Part shown: piece after piece, positions 23,150 through 27,367 of the stretch
Position numbering within the stretch: position 1 is the stretch's first letter
Layout: every line of letters starts with the position of its first letter
NCBI GenBank assembly: GCA_016712105.1
Contig: JADJRU010000002.1
Coordinates: 237,501-264,867, forward strand
Direction: 5' to 3'
Length of the DNA: 27,367 nucleotides
Source: Ahniella sp.
GTDB taxonomy: Bacteria; Pseudomonadota; Gammaproteobacteria; Xanthomonadales; Ahniellaceae
Program-made: the position numbers and the translations under genes
The notes under the pieces: model-generated
Told to the model about the DNA's origin: nothing
Database searches by the model: none
Seen by the model: only the letters and a program-made list of their open reading frames with translations

Positions 23150-24487
23150 TGGACGGCGACACCATCGCTGCGATCGCCACTGCGGCTGGTCGCGGCGGTG
23201 TGGGTGTCATACGCATAAGCGGCCCCGCCGCACGCTCGATCGCCGGCGTATTGTGTCGGCGATCCAGCTTCAAGCCGCGTTTTGCGCACCTGACCAGATT
23301 CTTCGATCGAGACGCGCAGGCGCTCGATCAAGGCCTGACACTGTGGTTCCCTGGGCCAAATTCCTTTACCGGCGAAGACGTCGCGGAATTCCACGCACAC
23401 GGGTCACCTGTGGTCCTGAACTTGATGATGGCGCGTCTGCTGGAACTTGGGGCGCGAACGGCACGAGCCGGCGAGTTTTCCGAGCGCGCCTATCTCAATC
23501 GCCGCATCGATCTGACCCAGGCGGAAGCGATCGCCGACTTGATCGCCGCACAGTCCGCCGCGCAGGCGTCGCGCCGCACAGCGTTCGCTCGAAGGGCTCT
23601 TCGGCGAGCGCATTCGGAATCTGCAAGCCAAGCTCGAACGCTTGCGCCTGCACATCGAGGCGGCCATCGACTTTCCCGAGGAAGAGATTGATTTTCTCGC
23701 AGATCCGGTGCTTCTGCGCCAGTCCGGTGAACTGATCGAGTCGGTGTCGTGCCTGCTGACCGATGCCCGCAGGGGTCAGCGCCTGACCGATGGATTACAT
23801 GTCGTTCTGATCGGCAAGCCCAATGCGGGCAAGTCGAGCCTGATGAATGCCCTGGCCGGCCGGGCGCGGGCGATCGTCACCGAGATCGCCGGCACCACCC
23901 GCGACACCCTGATTGAAGACATCGACCTCGAAGGTGCCAGTATCACGCTCGTCGATACTGCGGGCATCCGCGACAGCACCGACCCGATTGAGCAAGAGGG
24001 CGTCCGACGTGCCAGGGCAGAACTGGCTCGTGCCGACCTCGCGCTGATCGTGTTGGCGCCCGGCGACGAGCCGGCGCTTGCAGCACTGCTTGATGAAGCA
24101 CCAGCGACAGCATCAGTGCTGGTGGTGCGGAACAAGATGGATCTCGGCCTGGACGCCACACCCCTGCTGCGCGGGCTGGACACCATCGAGATCAGCGCAC
24201 GAACGGGCGCAGGGCTCGACGACCTGCGTCGGCGGCTGTGCCAACTTTCCGGTGTCGGTGAGGGTAGTGAAGGCAGTTGTTCTGCCAGGGCCCGACACGT
24301 CGATGCACTCGAGCGCGTGGCCGCCTGTCTGGCGCAAGCCGAAGCCAGATTTCGCTTTGATCGAGCGGGTGAGCTCGCAGCGGAAGAACTCCGATTGGCT
24401 CAAAAGGCGCTGTCGGAGATCACCGGGGACTACACGGCGGACGATTTGCTTGGCGCGATCTTTTCGAGTTTCTGCATCGGCAAGTGA
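23149..24487 (+). pseudogene. mnmE: tRNA modification GTPase MnmE, interrupted by a frameshift
   Basis: MnmE with MnmG modifies the wobble uridine of several tRNAs. The N-terminal frame from 23149 gives MDGDTIAAIATAAGRGGVGVIRISG and GAGEFSERAYLN-type blocks up to AEAIADLIAAQSAAQA. A second frame then carries RSLEGLFGERIRNLQAKLERL, HIEAAIDFPEEEIDFL, the GTPase motifs GKPNAGKSS, GTTRDT, DTAG and NKMD, and the C-terminal CIGK that holds the catalytic cysteine. The joint is near 23566-23572; removing one base restores QARAAQRSLEGLF. The corrected length is 445 residues against 454 in E. coli. All motifs are intact, so a sequencing error is likely; a genuine recent mutation or programmed shift cannot be excluded. 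The gene is translationally coupled to yidC. Confidence 0.9.
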
Positions 24488-24675
24488 CCCCGGCCTGTCA
24501 TCAGCGGATCACTCGTTCAGGCAACCGGTTGCGCTGACCGGGGACATGGATCATGCAGGCACTGACTCCCAATCCGGAGTAGCTGTTCTGTGCCTTGACG
24601 CAGGATTTGGATACGATCGGCCCTTCAGGCGCCACACAGTGCGGCGCGGTGTCAGGTTGCCGAAATTCATCGCTC

Positions 24676-25782
24676 ATGAACCTACCGGTGCTGCTCAGGG
24701 TCGCTATCCCGCTCGGGGTGATATTGGTCTGCGAGGTGTTGCTTCGCGCCGGTGCTTGGGAGTCCATGGCCGAACCCAGCAGCCGAATCGGCGCGACGGT
24801 GGCGGTGAAACGAACGATTCAGCACGGCGGATCGATCGACATCGTTACCCTGGGCAACAGCAGAGCCGAGGATGGGCTGGATCACGAGTTGTTGCGGTCG
24901 ACCGCCTTGAAGCGTGGATTTCGGCATCTGCCGGCGACGCTGCGAGGCGCGCACTGGGTCACATGGGTCGAACTGTCTGACTGGATCGAACGCGAACATG
25001 GCGCAACGTCCAATGCGCTGATTGCCGTTTCGGTAGCCGATTTGTTCTGGGCCACCAATGGCGCCCATGAAATCGGAATGATCGAGCCGCTCCGAAAGGG
25101 CCTGATTCCCGACCAGGATGCCCGGCAGCTGTTTGATCGGCACGAACCCGAAACCTATGGCGTTTGGTCGTCACTACTGGCCTATCGCGCCGACTTTGCT
25201 GACTACGTGCACGACCCCATGGAGCGGCACGATGTCCTGGCGGAGACTCGAATCAGCCCTGCATCGATCGATGGGAAAACACTCTCGGACATATGCCGGA
25301 TCCCGACGACATCAATCGCCGACTGTGCCGGGCATACGCCGGAGGAACTCTCGCAAATCGGAATCGTCAAGGAGTGCCGAGATACCCTTCCGCTTCTGGC
25401 GCAACGGGAAGATTGGACGGAGTCGGGCGCGGGAGTGCATGAAGGAGAACGCTCCAGGCTGTTGGCATTGCGTCAGCGCCAGTTGTCCGGTTTGCCGTAT
25501 CGCCGCCCATTGGTGGTGTTGATGCCGGTACTCAAGATGTGGCGTCATGATGTGTTCCCGAACGGGTACGAAAAGTGGGTCGAACAGGTGCTGGGCCCAC
25601 TGGTGGCATCGGGTCGGATCTCGCTCATCGATGCGACCACATTCTTCGACACCCGGGATGCAGCAGAATGCACGGCGTTCGTTGATCTGTATCACCAGAA
25701 TCAACTGGCTGCCGAGGAGCTGACAAAAGCGCTCCTGCCGCGAATCGATGAGTTGTTGTATCAACAGGACTCCTCGCCGTGA
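24676..25782 (+). CDS. SGNH-like membrane-anchored protein, partner of the MBOAT enzyme
   Basis: The 368-residue protein has one N-terminal membrane helix (LLRVAIPLGVILVCEVLLRA) and a probably periplasmic domain. The motif LGNSRAEDGLD holds S62 in the pattern of SGNH-type hydrolases linked with polysaccharide acetylation. The C-terminal VDLYHQNQLAAEELTKAL carries D337 and H340 in the DxxH position. This is the arrangement of AlgX/AlgJ-like partners of membrane-bound O-acyltransferases, though overall similarity is not recognisable by eye. The ATG at 24676 is favoured because it begins just before the membrane helix; the frame extends to 24595 but with non-helical sequence. The MBOAT gene follows 49 bases later. 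Upstream 24488-24675 shows no gene. Confidence 0.75.
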   Translation: MNLPVLLRVAIPLGVILVCEVLLRAGAWESMAEPSSRIGATVAVKRTIQHGGSIDIVTLGNSRAEDGLDHELLRSTALKRGFRHLPATLRGAHWVTWVELSDWIEREHGATSNALIAVSVADLFWATNGAHEIGMIEPLRKGLIPDQDARQLFDRHEPETYGVWSSLLAYRADFADYVHDPMERHDVLAETRISPASIDGKTLSDICRIPTTSIADCAGHTPEELSQIGIVKECRDTLPLLAQREDWTESGAGVHEGERSRLLALRQRQLSGLPYRRPLVVLMPVLKMWRHDVFPNGYEKWVEQVLGPLVASGRISLIDATTFFDTRDAAECTAFVDLYHQNQLAAEELTKALLPRIDELLYQQDSSP

Positions 25783-25831
25783 TGGATCACCCCGGAATCG
25801 TGATCGCGTCGATGCGCGAAGTGGTTACCCG

Positions 25832-27235
25832 ATGAACTTCAATTCCTGGGGCTTCCTGGTCTTCTTCATCGTTGTCCTGGCTTTCTCCTCGCCACTGCGG
25901 CGTTATTCCACGCTGCACAAATGGATCCTCCTTCTGGCGAGTTGGTATTTCTATGCTTCATGGAACTGGCACTACCTGGGGCTGATTCTGTTCTCCACGG
26001 TGTTCGACTACTGGATCGGGATACGCTTCGCCGCCACGCAGAGTCCCAAGCGATTGATCGCGTTCAGCGTCGCAGTGAACCTTGGTGTCCTGGCTTTCTT
26101 CAAGTACACCAATTTCCTGATTGCCACTGCCAACGATGTTGCAGCGGCATCCGGCGGGCAGTTTCGCTTCGATGCCTTGGACATCCTGTTGCCGGTTGGC
26201 ATTTCGTTCTATACCTTTCAGAGCATGAGCTACACGATCGACGTGTATCGAGGAGAGCTGAAGCCGCGCCGCAGTTTGCTCGACTATGCGCTGTTCATTG
26301 CATTTTTCCCGCAGTTGGTTGCAGGCCCCATCGTCCGAGCTACCGAGTTCTTCTCGGGCCTCGACAACCCTGTGCGCATTCCATCCAGGGAAGTAGCCAG
26401 TGCGCTCATCCTGATCGTGTTCGGAATGGTCAAAAAGGTCGTGTTTGCCGACTCGCTCGCAGCGGCCACGGACTTGACCTGGAGTGACGTGGAAGGCAGC
26501 GATCCGGCTGGCGTATTGCTGGCCGTTTACGCTTTTGCATTCCAGATCTATTTCGATTTTTCCGGATACACCGACATTGCCATCGGCATCGCCGTGTTGT
26601 TCGGCTTTCGCTTTCCTCAGAACTTCAACTATCCATACGCCGCCACGAGCCTGCAGGATTTCTGGCGGCGATGGCACATGACCCTGTCACGCTGGTTGCG
26701 CGATTACCTGTACGTGCCTCTTGGCGGCAACCGAAAGGGCCCGACCCGGACGCAGGCCAATCTGATGCTGACAATGTTGCTCGGTGGTCTCTGGCATGGT
26801 GCAAGCTGGAACTTCGTGGTCTGGGGCGCCATACATGGGTTCTGGCTGGTCTTCGAGCGCAGTGTTCTGGCGAGGATTCCGGGATGGCAATCCGGCACCA
26901 TCCCCATGACACTGATCAGATGGTTCGTGACGTTTCACATTGTGTGTTTTGCATGGATCTTCTTTCGGGCACCGGATTTTGCGACCAGCACAGCGGTCCT
27001 GAGGAAGATCGGCAGCCTGTTTGTCGGGCATGGCAATTTTGCGCCTTTCCATATCTTCGTGGTCGCCCTTGCTGCATTGCTCATGCTGCATCTGGCTGGT
27101 GCTCGATACGCGTTGAAGCAACGCATCGGGGAAGGTCCGATCTGGCTGCACTCATGCGCCACCATTGCCGCCGTCTTGGTGCTGTTCCTTTTTGCGCCCC
27201 AAAACACCATGCCGTTCATCTATTTCCAGTTCTAG
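25832..27235 (+). CDS. MBOAT family O-acyltransferase (AlgI-like)
   Basis: This 467-residue polytopic protein transfers acyl, usually acetyl, groups across the membrane to exported polysaccharides or similar acceptors. Typical blocks are LLLASWYFYASWNW near the N-terminus, VGISFYTFQSMSYTIDVYRGE, FFPQLVAGPIVRATEF, the AlgI-like QDFWRRWHMTLSRWLRDYLYVPLGGNRKG and LGGLWHGASWNFVVWGAIHG. The catalytic histidine is H322 in WHGASW. ATG 25832 begins with the normal MNFNSWGFL; the upstream extension to 25748 overlaps the previous gene. It should act together with the SGNH-like protein. No polysaccharide synthesis genes are visible, so the acceptor is unknown. The window ends 132 bases later without another gene. 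Confidence 0.93.
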   Translation: MNFNSWGFLVFFIVVLAFSSPLRRYSTLHKWILLLASWYFYASWNWHYLGLILFSTVFDYWIGIRFAATQSPKRLIAFSVAVNLGVLAFFKYTNFLIATANDVAAASGGQFRFDALDILLPVGISFYTFQSMSYTIDVYRGELKPRRSLLDYALFIAFFPQLVAGPIVRATEFFSGLDNPVRIPSREVASALILIVFGMVKKVVFADSLAAATDLTWSDVEGSDPAGVLLAVYAFAFQIYFDFSGYTDIAIGIAVLFGFRFPQNFNYPYAATSLQDFWRRWHMTLSRWLRDYLYVPLGGNRKGPTRTQANLMLTMLLGGLWHGASWNFVVWGAIHGFWLVFERSVLARIPGWQSGTIPMTLIRWFVTFHIVCFAWIFFRAPDFATSTAVLRKIGSLFVGHGNFAPFHIFVVALAALLMLHLAGARYALKQRIGEGPIWLHSCATIAAVLVLFLFAPQNTMPFIYFQF

Positions 27236-27367
27236 GTTCTAAGGCTGTTGACCCAGACAATTGAGAATCGAACCGGATCAACGAAGGACGGGACTCCGTC
27301 GGCGGTCCGGACGAGACCCTGTTGGCGGGGAGCAGTGCCGGACCTTCCAGGGCATCATCGCTGCCGA

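Noticed and set aside
24488..24543. Terminator after mnmE
   Set aside because: CCCCGG and CCGGGG can pair, but they are 44 bases apart and no T-tract follows.
24078..24980. A 300-codon plus-strand frame across the end of mnmE
   Set aside because: It is out of frame with the conserved MnmE motifs and has no recognisable domain.

Overview
The window is a GC-rich stretch of a gammaproteobacterial chromosome. It most resembles Xanthomonadales (Lysobacterales, perhaps Rhodanobacteraceae). The reasons are the eno-ftsB pair, a large TonB receptor whose plug starts with VVTGSRI, a HIT protein with a QLHIHV motif, a BaeSR-type two-component pair and the rpmH-rnpA-yidC-mnmE cluster. The taxonomic call rests on gene content and remembered protein families, not on a search.

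Layout: (1) 1-600, the end of an rRNA operon: 23S 3' end, spacer without tRNA, 5S, two hairpins. (2) 688-4905, a periplasmic solute-binding protein, then (minus strand) rimO followed by a DUF3025 gene that is frameshifted, then a divergent gene fusing a dienelactone hydrolase to a HIT domain. (3) 4952-10194, a plus-strand housekeeping run: single-domain response regulator, MgtE, EamA transporter, enolase, FtsB, DUF455 protein. (4) 10406-12796, a large signalling protein with two receiver-like domains and GGDEF and EAL domains that have both lost catalytic residues. (5) 13104-15713, an orphan TonB-dependent receptor with its own promoter and strong terminator. (6) 15904-18086 (minus), a BaeR/BaeS-like pair, divergent from a putative Na+/H+ antiporter (18180) that is translationally coupled to a serine racemase/threonine dehydratase-like enzyme. 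(7) 20366-20911, a gene-free gap holding DnaA-box-like sequences in a perfect palindrome, further palindromes, an AT-rich patch and the rpmH promoter. (8) 20912-24487, rpmH-rnpA-yidC-mnmE with overlapping junctions; mnmE is frameshifted. (9) 24676-27235, an SGNH-like membrane protein and an MBOAT acyltransferase, a probable polysaccharide O-acetylation pair.

The most notable points are the origin-like gap lacking a neighbouring dnaA, the two frameshifts in otherwise intact conserved genes (mnmE and DUF3025), the hydrolase-HIT fusion, the catalytically degenerate GGDEF-EAL protein, and a BaeR-box-like direct repeat between baeSR and the antiporter gene. No mobile element, CRISPR array or tRNA was found. 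I found no clearly undescribed system; the candidates above are the best leads.
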